From a candidate division WOR-3 bacterium (GTDB lineage Bacteria; Hydrothermota; Hydrothermia; Hydrothermales; JAJRUZ01), in assembly GCA_039803925.1 (NCBI GenBank), contig JBDRZL010000007.1, positions 1 to 64,000 of the forward strand: a DNA stretch of 64,000 nt, read 5' to 3'. The notes beneath the pieces are model-generated. The model did not search any database and was not told the DNA's origin. It saw nothing but the letters and a program-made list of their open reading frames with translations. Position 1 is the first letter of the stretch, and every line of letters starts with the position of its first letter. Positions 16,712 through 25,025 of the stretch are shown here, piece after piece. The position numbers were made by a program, and so were the translations under genes.

Positions 16712-18663
16712 TTTGCAAGAACCATCCTTACTAAAAAACCTGCTGTAATAGCATAAATTATAACAAAAACTGAAATATAAAAGGCTACTTTTAAACCCCT
16801 CTCCTTTACTATAACTAAAAAATTAGCTATACATGGCATAAAGAGGGTAATTGTAACTGTACTTACAATCACTTGAGTAGCACTTAATAGTCCTTTTTCT
16901 TTCAACATAAGAAATCCTGCTGCACCATAATCCCTTCTTAAAAAACCCATTATAAAACCAATTGCTGATTCTTTCGGTAAACCAAGAAGGCTTGTAACTA
17001 CTGGTCTAAATAATTCTTCAAGAAAATTAAGTATATGAGATAAATCAAGCATAAAAAGAAGAAAAGTCCCTATAATGAAAATTGGAATTACCTCCTTTAA
17101 ATACCACTCCACTCTTGCTATTGTTTTATAAAATATATTTCTTAAACTTGGAATCCTCAAGGGGGGGATTTCCATTATAAAAAATGATTTCTCTCCCCTT
17201 ATCACCTGAGAAGAAAAAAAACCAACAATAATCATACTTATAAATATCGTAACTCCCCAGATTATAAGTGCTGAAAAAGATATACCAGACATCAAAGCAA
17301 ATATTACTCCCATCTGAGCAGAACAGGGAACAGCAAGTGCAAGCAAAAGTGTAACAATAATTTTTTCCTTTTTTGTTTCAAGAGTTCTTGTTGTTATAGT
17401 TGCCATTGTGTCACAACCAAGTCCAAGAATTAAAGGTAAAATTGCTCTCCCAGAAAGACCTATTTTTTTAAAAAAATTATTCAACAAAAAAGCAAGCCTC
17501 GGGAAATATCCTGAATCCTCAAGTATTCCAAAAGCAATAAAAAAAGTTAAAACAACAGGGAAAATTATGGCAAAACCATAAGTCAAAGCCATCGTAAAAA
17601 TTCCAAATTCTCCAACAAAAAGAGCTTTTATTAAAAAAGGAACAGGAAGTAAATTAAATAACTTTATAAGGAAGGGATTTATAATTTCCCCGAATAACTT
17701 GTTTTCAAGCAAATCCACAAGAAAACCTGCACCAAAAACACCAACAAATAAATGAAGTAAATATAAAGTTATCACAATGAATATAAATCCTCCTACGGGA
17801 TGTATCATAAAATTATGGAGTAAATCGCTTACTATGTTTTTATAAATTACTTCTCCTTTCTTCATTACAAGAGAAACAATTTTTTCAATATTTTTATTTA
17901 TATCAGAAATAATATAAAATTCAACAGGTTCATAAAGAGAATTTTCAAAATTTTCCCTTATCTTTAGCATATAATTATAATCCTCCTCCTTTAACTTACT
18001 CTTTAAAAGATTTTCAATATCCTCAAACCTTGCAAGAAAAAGATGAATAATTCCCTCTTTTTTTTCAATCATACCCTCAAGTTTTTTATCTATTTTTTTA
18101 AAAATCTCAGTGATTTTCTTATCAGGCTTAAAACTAAAATAAGGAACAGAAGCCTTTTCTAAATTTAAAAATAGTTCCCTTATACCTTTTCCATGGATTG
18201 CAACAGTTTTTACAACAGGTATTTTCAGTTCATTACTCAATTTCTTTTCATCTATCTCAATACCTCTTAACTTTGCTTCATCAGTCATATTTAAAACCAG
18301 AACTGTTTTAAACTTAAATAAAGAAACCTGATACAGAAGAACTAAGGCTCTTTTAAGATTTTTTGAATCCGCAACTAATATCACAATATCCGGATTTTCT
18401 TCAAGTAAAATCCTTAAAGTCACTCTTTCATCCTCTGTTCTTGGCATTAAACTTTGAACACCTGGTGAATCTATCACATAAACATCCTTATTACCCTTTA
18501 AAAAACCCCCTGAAATTTCAACAGTTGTACCTGGATAATTGGAAACAGTCACATACTTTCCTGTAAGATGATTGAATATCACAGATTTTCCAACATTAGG
18601 ATTTCCAACAATAACTATTTTTTTTACAGCAGACTTAATAAGAGTATTAAAATGTCCATGCAT
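16699..18663 (-). CDS. feoB: Ferrous iron transport protein B
   Basis: The 654-residue protein has an N-terminal cytosolic G domain with G1 GNPNVGKS (20-27), the YPGTTVE G2 region, DSPG (G3) and LNMTDE (G4, NxxD). A helical GDI-like spacer of about 100 residues follows, then the membrane domain with two Gate motifs (for example LPLILGLGCDTMAT and RRDYGAAGFL). It transports Fe(II) across the inner membrane using GTP. Length is close to other compact FeoB proteins. It leads a three-gene unit with the zinc ribbon and DtxR-FeoA. Confidence 0.95.
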   Translation of the reverse strand: MHGHFNTLIKSAVKKIVIVGNPNVGKSVIFNHLTGKYVTVSNYPGTTVEISGGFLKGNKDVYVIDSPGVQSLMPRTEDERVTLRILLEENPDIVILVADSKNLKRALVLLYQVSLFKFKTVLVLNMTDEAKLRGIEIDEKKLSNELKIPVVKTVAIHGKGIRELFLNLEKASVPYFSFKPDKKITEIFKKIDKKLEGMIEKKEGIIHLFLARFEDIENLLKSKLKEEDYNYMLKIRENFENSLYEPVEFYIISDINKNIEKIVSLVMKKGEVIYKNIVSDLLHNFMIHPVGGFIFIVITLYLLHLFVGVFGAGFLVDLLENKLFGEIINPFLIKLFNLLPVPFLIKALFVGEFGIFTMALTYGFAIIFPVVLTFFIAFGILEDSGYFPRLAFLLNNFFKKIGLSGRAILPLILGLGCDTMATITTRTLETKKEKIIVTLLLALAVPCSAQMGVIFALMSGISFSALIIWGVTIFISMIIVGFFSSQVIRGEKSFFIMEIPPLRIPSLRNIFYKTIARVEWYLKEVIPIFIIGTFLLFMLDLSHILNFLEELFRPVVTSLLGLPKESAIGFIMGFLRRDYGAAGFLMLKEKGLLSATQVIVSTVTITLFMPCIANFLVIVKERGLKVAFYISVFVIIYAITAGFLVRMVLAKWPV

Positions 18664-18700
18664 AATTTAATTTACTATAAATTTTTAAAAAATTCAAATT

Positions 18701-19477
18701 TTATTTGCCTTTAAAAATCTTCAATAATAAATTATAGGCATACATATTTCCTGCTATTATATTTCCTGTTTTTAGATGGTTTCTTTCACCTTCCATATCA
18801 CTTGTTTTTCCTCCTGCTTCTTCAACAATTAAAACCCCGGCAAAGATATCCCAAGGCAAAAGTCCAAATTCAAAAAAACCATCATATCTTCCGCATGCCA
18901 CATAGGCAAGGTCCTGGGATGCTGAACCAGGTCTCCTTAAGTCATCTGAATTTTCAAAAACTTCTTTAAATTTTCTATAATACAAATCCCAGTATTCCCT
19001 CCTTCTGAATGGAAAACCTGTTCCTATTATAAATCCTTTTTTTTTCCTTGATACCTGTATCCTTTTTCCATTTAAATAGGCACCCTCATTTTTTATTGCA
19101 TAGAAAAGCTCATTTAAAAGGGGAATATAGATGAGCCCTACAAAAGGCTCACTCTTTTTTACATATGCAATTGAAAAGGAAAAAAAAGGTAATTTCTGGA
19201 TAAAATTTCTCGTTCCATCAAGGGGATCACATATAAACATTTCTTCAACATAATCCCCACCCATCTCTTCACCTATAAAAGGGATATTTTTAAATTTTTT
19301 TGAAAGAATTTTTTTAACTTCCTCTTCTACTTTAAAATCCACCTCAGAAACATAATCCCTTTCCATTTTTTCTTTATATTTCAAATTATTTTTCTTATAT
19401 TCTCTTATAAGAATATCACCTGCTTTAAGGGCACATTTTTTGAATTCTTCAAGAATTTCCTCATAAATTTTTCTCAT
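18701..19477 (-). CDS. suhB: Inositol monophosphatase family protein
   Basis: The 258-residue protein shows the IMPase metal-site motifs: FIGEEMGG (about 72), FICDPLDGTRNFIQKLPFFS (about 85-104) and the C-terminal WDIFAGVLIVEEAGG (about 205). The family dephosphorylates inositol-1-phosphate, fructose-1,6-bisphosphate or other sugar phosphates. Thermophile members often act on several of these. It follows the mannose-1-phosphate guanylyltransferase gene with one base between them, so a sugar-phosphate or compatible-solute role is possible. The symbol is by family only. Confidence 0.82.
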   Translation of the reverse strand: MRKIYEEILEEFKKCALKAGDILIREYKKNNLKYKEKMERDYVSEVDFKVEEEVKKILSKKFKNIPFIGEEMGGDYVEEMFICDPLDGTRNFIQKLPFFSFSIAYVKKSEPFVGLIYIPLLNELFYAIKNEGAYLNGKRIQVSRKKKGFIIGTGFPFRRREYWDLYYRKFKEVFENSDDLRRPGSASQDLAYVACGRYDGFFEFGLLPWDIFAGVLIVEEAGGKTSDMEGERNHLKTGNIIAGNMYAYNLLLKIFKGK

Positions 19478-19478
19478 C

Positions 19479-20516
19479 TTAAAAATATTTTTTGGGCATT
19501 ATTTTCTTGAGTTCTTTCAAAAGCTCTTTTATTTTCTGAGATTCATATTTAGGAAAAATAAGTATAATATCACCTGAATCAATAAAAGCAAGGTTTTCAA
19601 TTTTATAAAATATAATTTTTTTTCCCTTTGAAAAAACTATATTATTTTTTGAATCCAGAAAAATTGGATTACCCTTAGAAGTATTACCCTCTTTATCCCT
19701 CGGTAAAACATTTTCAAAGGAAAGGAAAGAACCAAGGTCTTCCCACCCAAAATCTGCTGGAATAGAGCTCAATCTATTTGTTTTTTCTAAAACACCATAA
19801 TCTATTGAAGTTTCAGGAATCATTTCAAAAAATTTTTTTACCTTTTTGTTTTCAAGATATTTCAAAAGGTCGTAAATTGAAGAATTTGCTTCTTTTAATA
19901 TATTAAAAAAGCTCTCAGCCTTAAAGATAAAAATTCCTGAATTCCACATAAAATTTCCTCTTTTTAAATAATTTAAAGCCTTCTCCTTATCAGGTTTCTC
20001 ATGGAATCTTAAAACTTCCCTTATTTCCAGGTTATCTTCTCTATAAAGAGAATTACCAAGCTCTATATAGCCATAACCTGTTTCAGGTCTATTAGGTTTT
20101 ATTCCAAAAGTAAGAATAGAGTCTTTAACGTTTTTAAAGGCAAAATTTACTATCCTTTTAAAATTTTTTTCATCTTTTATTATATGGTCAGCAGGAAATA
20201 TACCTATAACAGCATCCTTTGATTTTTTATATATATAAAAAGTGCTGTAAATACATGTAGCAAGGGTATTTCTTGGAAATGGTTCTTTTAAAATTTTAAC
20301 ACCCGGTAAATACTTTTTAGTGAGATTTGCAAGATAAGAAGGAACTATTACAATTATATTTTTTTCAGGAACTATTTTTTTTAATCTATTATAAGTAAGA
20401 TTTATAAGTGGTTTATCAAGTATTTCAATAAAAGGTTTTGGCTTTTTTTCTCTTGAAAGTGGCCACAACCTTTCACCCTTTCCACCAGCCATAATTACCG
20501 CAAAGAAATTCTCCAT
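19479..20516 (-). CDS. manC: Mannose-1-phosphate guanylyltransferase
   Basis: The 345-residue nucleotidyltransferase makes GDP-mannose from mannose-1-phosphate and GTP. The signature MAGGKGERLWPLSREKKPKPF is at residues 10-30. PADHII (about 108), GIKPNRPETGYGYIE, FHEKPD (about 173), WNSGIFIF and SIDYGVLEKT with DFGWEDLGS all fit the short ManC class without the phosphomannose isomerase domain. It is sandwiched between DUF72 and the inositol-phosphatase-like gene with 0-1 nt gaps, so these are translated together. Confidence 0.9.
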   Translation of the reverse strand: MENFFAVIMAGGKGERLWPLSREKKPKPFIEILDKPLINLTYNRLKKIVPEKNIIVIVPSYLANLTKKYLPGVKILKEPFPRNTLATCIYSTFYIYKKSKDAVIGIFPADHIIKDEKNFKRIVNFAFKNVKDSILTFGIKPNRPETGYGYIELGNSLYREDNLEIREVLRFHEKPDKEKALNYLKRGNFMWNSGIFIFKAESFFNILKEANSSIYDLLKYLENKKVKKFFEMIPETSIDYGVLEKTNRLSSIPADFGWEDLGSFLSFENVLPRDKEGNTSKGNPIFLDSKNNIVFSKGKKIIFYKIENLAFIDSGDIILIFPKYESQKIKELLKELKKIMPKKYF

Positions 20517-21236
20517 TTAAAAACCCTCCTTTAAAATATAATCCCTAAATTTTTGTGCATCTTCCCACATATATATGTTATTAAACAAAACAAAAACTTC
20601 TCCCTTAACCCCTTTTATAATTTTTTTAATTTCTTCAAAATCCACCTCATTAAATTTGTATTTATACATTTTTCTTCCATGCAACCTTAAATAAATTGGG
20701 GAAGTCTCAACAATTACTTCCTGATGAAAAGGATCAACTGCCTGAAAAATTTTACATTCTTCAAATATTCTTTTAAGAGTATTTTTATTCCAATTTCCTC
20801 TTACTTCCCAGAAAAAAAGTAAACCACTTTTGTTTTTAAAAAAATTTTTAATATTTTTTACATTTTCTTCTGTTTCACTAAAAGAAGAAGGAGTTTGAAA
20901 TACTATACCCTTTGCATTACAGATTTCAGCAAATCTTTCTATATCAAACCATGCTTTTTCCACTTCTTCTGTATTTTTGAAAAAACCATAATTTCCCCTT
21001 TCACCGTATTCTTTTTTTGACCTTTTGTAAGTAGGAGAAGAAGCTGGATGAGTGATATGCTGGGGTGCCTTTAAAAAAAGAGAAAAATCTTTTAAATTTT
21101 CTATTTTTTTTCTCAAATTTAAAGCCTTTTTCTCTACTGGTACAGTATAAAAGGTCTCCTGAATTTCACAGGTATTAAAAAAATCAAAATAGTTTTTCCT
21201 TGAGGGAGAAGCACATAACCCTATGTAAATCTTCAT
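20517..21236 (-). CDS. DUF72 family protein (YecE-like TIM barrel)
   Basis: The 239-residue protein has the DUF72 pattern: N-terminal KIYIGLCASPSRKNYFDFFNTCEIQETFY, FSLFLKAPQHITH (the K-P-xx-IT-H motif around residue 55), IVFQTPSSF, AVDPF and YLRLHGR with a final VLFNNIYMWEDAQKF (usual form: yfNNh...A.N). The family has a TIM-barrel fold and no established reaction. It sits between the symporter and manC with a 6-nt gap. Confidence 0.83.
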   Translation of the reverse strand: MKIYIGLCASPSRKNYFDFFNTCEIQETFYTVPVEKKALNLRKKIENLKDFSLFLKAPQHITHPASSPTYKRSKKEYGERGNYGFFKNTEEVEKAWFDIERFAEICNAKGIVFQTPSSFSETEENVKNIKNFFKNKSGLLFFWEVRGNWNKNTLKRIFEECKIFQAVDPFHQEVIVETSPIYLRLHGRKMYKYKFNEVDFEEIKKIIKGVKGEVFVLFNNIYMWEDAQKFRDYILKEGF

Positions 21237-21242
21237 AAAAAA

Positions 21243-22691
21243 TTAAGGTTTTTCTTCTTTAAAAACTCTACTTATAAAAAAACCAAGTAATAAACTTATT
21301 AAAAAGGCTGGAAAAAGTTCATAGAGGTATTTTGTCAATTTAAAAACATCCTTCCATAAGATAGTAACAAGAGGACCTGTTATAAGACATGATACTGCTC
21401 CAAATCTATTGAATTTTTTATCATAAAGGGAAAGAATTATTACTGGTGAAAAGGCAGCACCAAGTGCACTCCAAGCATATAAAACAAACCTGTAAATAAA
21501 TCTGACCTCTATTAAAGCCAAGAAAATAGCAATTATAGAAAGAATAAGTATTAAAAATCTTGTTCCCCAAACAAGAAATTTTTGTCCTGGTCTTTTACCC
21601 TTAAAAGCAAGAAAAAGGTCATTTATTAAAGTTGTTGATGAATACATTAATTGAGAATCCGCAGTGGACATAATAGCAGCAGTTACAGCAGAAAGAATAA
21701 TACCTGCAAGTACAGGATGTAAAAAGGAACTTGTAAATAAAGGCAAAATCCTTTCAGGATCTGAAGGGAGAGATAATTTACCCATCTCAACCAGAACTCT
21801 ACCCGCTATCCCAAGTGTACAGGCACCAAAGTAAGATAAAATTGCCCAGGATATAGCAATGAAACCTGCCTTTTTACCTTCTTCTTCATCCTTCACTGTA
21901 AAATACCTTATGATTATATGGGGCATACCAGGATAACCAAAAGCAATTCCAATTGCCTCACCTATTAAAAAACCAAGAATAAAAAGAGAGAAATTTTGAG
22001 GTCCCCAGAGCTGTGTAAGTCCTATTTCAGATGCTTTCTTTAGAAATTCTAATGGGCCTCCCGAAAAAAATATTGCTATAACAGGAAAGATAACAAGGAC
22101 AAAAACCATTAAAAGCCCTTGCAAAAGGTCAGTATAGGATACAGCTGCATAACCCCCCATAATAACATAAATTGCAATAATAAAAGCACCTATAAAAACA
22201 CCAGTCCTGTAACTTGTAAGTCCCATTCCTTCCAGCTGTTTACCAGAACCTGTAAATTGTGCAACAACATAAGCAGTCATAAATAAGACAATAATAAGAC
22301 TTGATAAAACCCTAAAAATGTGACTCTTATCCTTTAATTTATACTCAATATAATCGGAAATTGTAACACTTTTATATAGATCCGTTTCTCTTTTTAATTT
22401 TGAAATTATAAACAAAGCATTGAACCAGTAACCGAGAATTCCCCCAAGAGCAATCCAGTATGAACCAAAACCATGAACAAATCCGTAACCTGACAGACCT
22501 AAAATTAACCAGGCACTTTCAGCGGAAGCAGAAGCAGAAATTGCTGTAACCCATTTACCAAGATTTTTTCCTGCAACCACAAAATCTTCATAGGTTTTTG
22601 AATATTTTTTCTCTCCTATAAAACCAATTGTTATTAAGAGAATAAGATAAAATACAAAGGTTACCCAGATAACAAATTGAGAAGCATTCAT
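21243..22691 (-). CDS. Sodium/solute symporter (PutP-like SSS family)
   Basis: This 482-residue membrane protein has about 13 predicted helices. SSS features are visible: YEDFVVAGKNLGKWVTAISASASAESAW in the first helices, GYPGMPHIIIRYFTVKD in the middle, and SAVTAAIMSTADSQLMYSSTTLINDL, which carries the sodium-site Ser/Thr/Asp. The pattern is closest to sodium/proline symporters, but the solute cannot be determined. It is preceded by a 34-residue membrane peptide whose stop overlaps its start, probably an accessory subunit. Confidence 0.9.
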   Translation of the reverse strand: MNASQFVIWVTFVFYLILLITIGFIGEKKYSKTYEDFVVAGKNLGKWVTAISASASAESAWLILGLSGYGFVHGFGSYWIALGGILGYWFNALFIISKLKRETDLYKSVTISDYIEYKLKDKSHIFRVLSSLIIVLFMTAYVVAQFTGSGKQLEGMGLTSYRTGVFIGAFIIAIYVIMGGYAAVSYTDLLQGLLMVFVLVIFPVIAIFFSGGPLEFLKKASEIGLTQLWGPQNFSLFILGFLIGEAIGIAFGYPGMPHIIIRYFTVKDEEEGKKAGFIAISWAILSYFGACTLGIAGRVLVEMGKLSLPSDPERILPLFTSSFLHPVLAGIILSAVTAAIMSTADSQLMYSSTTLINDLFLAFKGKRPGQKFLVWGTRFLILILSIIAIFLALIEVRFIYRFVLYAWSALGAAFSPVIILSLYDKKFNRFGAVSCLITGPLVTILWKDVFKLTKYLYELFPAFLISLLLGFFISRVFKEEKP

Positions 22692-22792
22692 TTTTTATCC
22701 CCTTTTATATATCTTAATACCGAATACCACATTAAAAAAGTTGGAATTATTATAAAAATTAAAAATAAAATTAAATCCCTTAACAATTTCAT
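22688..22792 (-). CDS. 34-residue single-helix membrane protein, putative symporter accessory
   Basis: A minus-strand ATG (22792) opens a 34-codon frame starting MKLLRDLILFLIFIIIP, one membrane helix followed by a basic tail ending GDKK. Its TGA (22690-22688) overlaps the ATG of the symporter, indicating coupled translation. Small single-helix proteins encoded directly before SSS symporters are known as accessory subunits. A TTGAAA-18-TATAAA promoter ends 6 nt before the ATG. The frame is too short for routine gene calling; assignment rests on position and composition. Confidence 0.6.
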   Translation of the reverse strand: MKLLRDLILFLIFIIIPTFLMWYSVLRYIKGDKK

Positions 22793-22798
22793 AAATAT

Positions 22799-22828
22799 TT
22801 TATAAGAAAATTAAAGAATAATTTTCAA
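22799..22828 (-). promoter_or_regulatory. Promoter before the small membrane protein and symporter (leaderless candidate)
   Basis: TTGAAA (22823-22828) and TATAAA (22799-22804), 18 nt apart on the minus strand, overlapping the 3' end of the upstream kinase gene. The -10 box ends 6 nt before the ATG at 22792. Confidence 0.5.
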
Positions 22829-23415
22829 GTGTTTAAAAAACGCAGAATAATATCATCAAGAATCTTTTCTAATTCTTTCTCATTAACAGTCTCAATAAAA
22901 ACTATATCTTTTTCATCTGGTTTCTCGTATTTTTCTTTTTGTTTTAAATAAATTTCCCATCTTCCATCAGAAACATCTCCTTTCCTCTTTGAAAGTCTTT
23001 CTTTTATTAAATCAGGTGGTGTTTCAATCCAAAGAATCAAAAGCTTAACATTTAATTTTTTTGAAATTTCCCTTAATTTATTTCTTTTATTCTTATCAAG
23101 AAAACTTGCATCAAGAATAACATTTTTAGATTCTCTTAAATATCTTTTAGTCCTTTTAAACATTTCCTTATAAACTTTCTCTGTCATTTCTTTACTATAA
23201 ATTCCCTTTTCAAAATCTTCATAAACATGTTGATTTAAATTTATTCCGGAAATTTCTTTTCTGATAACATCTGATCTTAAAACTACGCAATCAATTTTTT
23301 TACTTATTATATTTGCAACAAAAGATTTTCCTGCCCCTGTAAAACCACTTACAGCTATAATAAAAGGTTTATTCTTTTTTAATTTGGATTTCTTTAATTT
23401 TTTTTCTTCTTTCAT
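22825..23415 (-). CDS. P-loop kinase (AAA_33 / gluconate-kinase-like)
   Basis: The 196-residue protein has a Walker A GFTGAGKS near residue 24, a VLRSDVIRKEI segment (LID/acceptor), VILDASFLDKNKRNKL with the second acidic site and an ERLSKRKGDVSDGRWEIY lid-like stretch ending in EKPDEKDIVFIET. This resembles the AAA_33 kinase domain found alone or fused to aminoglycoside-phosphotransferase-like domains. The substrate is unknown; small-molecule phosphorylation is likely. Its very basic first 16 residues overlap the thioesterase gene by 47 nt. Confidence 0.75.
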   Translation of the reverse strand: MKEEKKLKKSKLKKNKPFIIAVSGFTGAGKSFVANIISKKIDCVVLRSDVIRKEISGINLNQHVYEDFEKGIYSKEMTEKVYKEMFKRTKRYLRESKNVILDASFLDKNKRNKLREISKKLNVKLLILWIETPPDLIKERLSKRKGDVSDGRWEIYLKQKEKYEKPDEKDIVFIETVNEKELEKILDDIILRFLNT

Positions 23416-24328
23416 CTCTTATATTTTTCCTAAAAATTGCACCTTCAAGAATTTTTTGAATTTCATATTCAGGTAACTTTTTTAGATTTCCTTTTTCATC
23501 AAGATGAACAAAAACCATATAGGAACTAACCACATGTCTAAATTCTTTCTTTTCAGGATTCTCAGCAAAAACCTTTACAAAAATTTCTAAACTTGTTTTA
23601 AATACTGATGTTATATAAGCCTCCATATTTAAAATTTCTCCTAAATAAGCAGGGGCAAGAAAATCCATTTCATCAACAGATGCTGTAACACATATTCCCT
23701 TTGCATACTTTCTCGCAAGGATAGCAGCAAGCTCATCCATAACCATTAATACTTTTCCTCCGTAGGCTCTTTTTAAAAAAAGTGTATCCTCAGGAAAAAT
23801 AACTCTGTGAGCAGTTATTGACCACTTAGTCTCTAAAGTGCTAAACTCTGGTGGATTATTTTTTAAGTCTAAAATTCTCTTTTTCCTTCTCTCTCTCCTT
23901 TCAATTGCCATTTTGTAAATTTTTTCTTCCTCTTCATTTTCAGGGTAAACTTTTCTATTAATTATTCTTTTATTACCCTCACTATCAAGTGCTACAAAAG
24001 ATAGGTTTGATATACATGCAAGTTCTTCTTTGTCATATCTCCCTGAAAAAACATTAACACCTATCTCAATTGAAGTATTACCAACATATTCAACAAAAGA
24101 TTCAAAAATTAAAATATCTCCAATTTTAACAGGTTTAATAAAATCAATTGAATCCATTGAGCCAATTACACAGGGACCTTTTGTAAATTTAGTAGCAAGA
24201 AGAATACCTGCATCAAGTATCCATCTCATCATATAACCACCATATAAACTTCCTATTGAATTAGCATGCTCAGGAAAAACTACCCTTATATACTCGGATT
24301 TTGTTTTACCAATAGGTACTTTTTCCAA
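23369..24328 (-). CDS. Acyl-CoA thioesterase with two hotdog domains
   Basis: The 319-residue protein has two hotdog repeats: residues 1-130 (VVFPEHANSIGSLYGGYMMRWILDAGILLATKF) and about 165-290 (VIFPEDTLFLKRAYGGKVLMVMDELAAILARKY). The second contains the DE/LAA active-site region typical of BFIT/ACOT-type enzymes, which hydrolyse acyl-CoA to free acid and CoA. The tandem arrangement within one chain matches cytosolic acyl-CoA hydrolases. It follows pyrF by 1 nt on the minus strand but has no metabolic link to pyrimidine synthesis; co-transcription is likely incidental. Confidence 0.82.
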   Translation of the reverse strand: MEKVPIGKTKSEYIRVVFPEHANSIGSLYGGYMMRWILDAGILLATKFTKGPCVIGSMDSIDFIKPVKIGDILIFESFVEYVGNTSIEIGVNVFSGRYDKEELACISNLSFVALDSEGNKRIINRKVYPENEEEEKIYKMAIERRERRKKRILDLKNNPPEFSTLETKWSITAHRVIFPEDTLFLKRAYGGKVLMVMDELAAILARKYAKGICVTASVDEMDFLAPAYLGEILNMEAYITSVFKTSLEIFVKVFAENPEKKEFRHVVSSYMVFVHLDEKGNLKKLPEYEIQKILEGAIFRKNIRDERRKKIKEIQIKKE

Positions 24329-24329
24329 T

Positions 24330-25025
24330 TTAACCTATCTCTTCTAAATACCTTTTTAACTTCTCAAAAGGATTATCAGAATGGGTAATAGGTCTTCCAA
24401 TAACTAAGAAATCAGCTCCCTTTTCCTTTGCCTCCCTTGGAGTAATTATCCTTTCCTGATCAAAAGAGAGATCCTCTTTTAGCCTAATTCCAGGAACAAC
24501 TGTTAGAAATTCCTTACCACAAATTTTTTTAACAATTTCTATTTCCTCACCTGATACAACAACACCATCCAGACCAGCAGATTTTGAAAGCTTAGCAAGC
24601 CTCTCTATTTCTTCATCCATCGTCTTTCTCGCACCTGAAACATCCTTTAATGTTGCCTCTGACATACTTGTAAGTATTGTAACTCCTATAAGTAAGGGTC
24701 TTTTTCCTTCTTCAACTTCCCATAAAGTTTTACAAGCTGATTCAAGCATCTCAAAACCACCAAGGGTATGAAGAGTTATCATATCAACACCCAATTCACT
24801 TATTTCTTTTATTGCAAGAGAAACAACAGAAGGAATATCAAAGAGTTTAAGATCAAGAAAAACTTTTGCCCCTTTTTCCTTGAGCTCTTTCACAAATTTA
24901 TTGCCTGCATTTATATAAAGGGGGTATCCAATTTTAAACCACCTTACAAGGGGAAAAAGTGCACTCACCCATTTTTCAGCAATATCTTTTTTATTTGTAT
25001 TAAGAGCAATTATTATTTCTGTCAG
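24330..25025 (-). CDS. pyrF: Orotidine-5'-phosphate decarboxylase, apparent CTG start
   Basis: With the start at CTG (25025) the protein is 231 residues and begins M/L-TEIIIALNTNKKDIAEKW, the normal N-terminus containing the first phosphate/ribose-site strand. Visible active-site elements are WFKIGYPLY, the lysine-rich DLKLFDIPSVV (K-x-D motif), the TLHTLGG strand and VPGIRLKED with FLVIGRPITHSDNP (phosphate-binding). A GTG at 24968 would delete the first beta strand. A strong Shine-Dalgarno GGGAGG (25033-25038) stands 7 nt before CTG, and CTGA overlaps the pyrD stop by 4 nt. It catalyses the last step of UMP synthesis. Confidence 0.92.
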   Translation of the reverse strand: MTEIIIALNTNKKDIAEKWVSALFPLVRWFKIGYPLYINAGNKFVKELKEKGAKVFLDLKLFDIPSVVSLAIKEISELGVDMITLHTLGGFEMLESACKTLWEVEEGKRPLLIGVTILTSMSEATLKDVSGARKTMDEEIERLAKLSKSAGLDGVVVSGEEIEIVKKICGKEFLTVVPGIRLKEDLSFDQERIITPREAKEKGADFLVIGRPITHSDNPFEKLKRYLEEIG

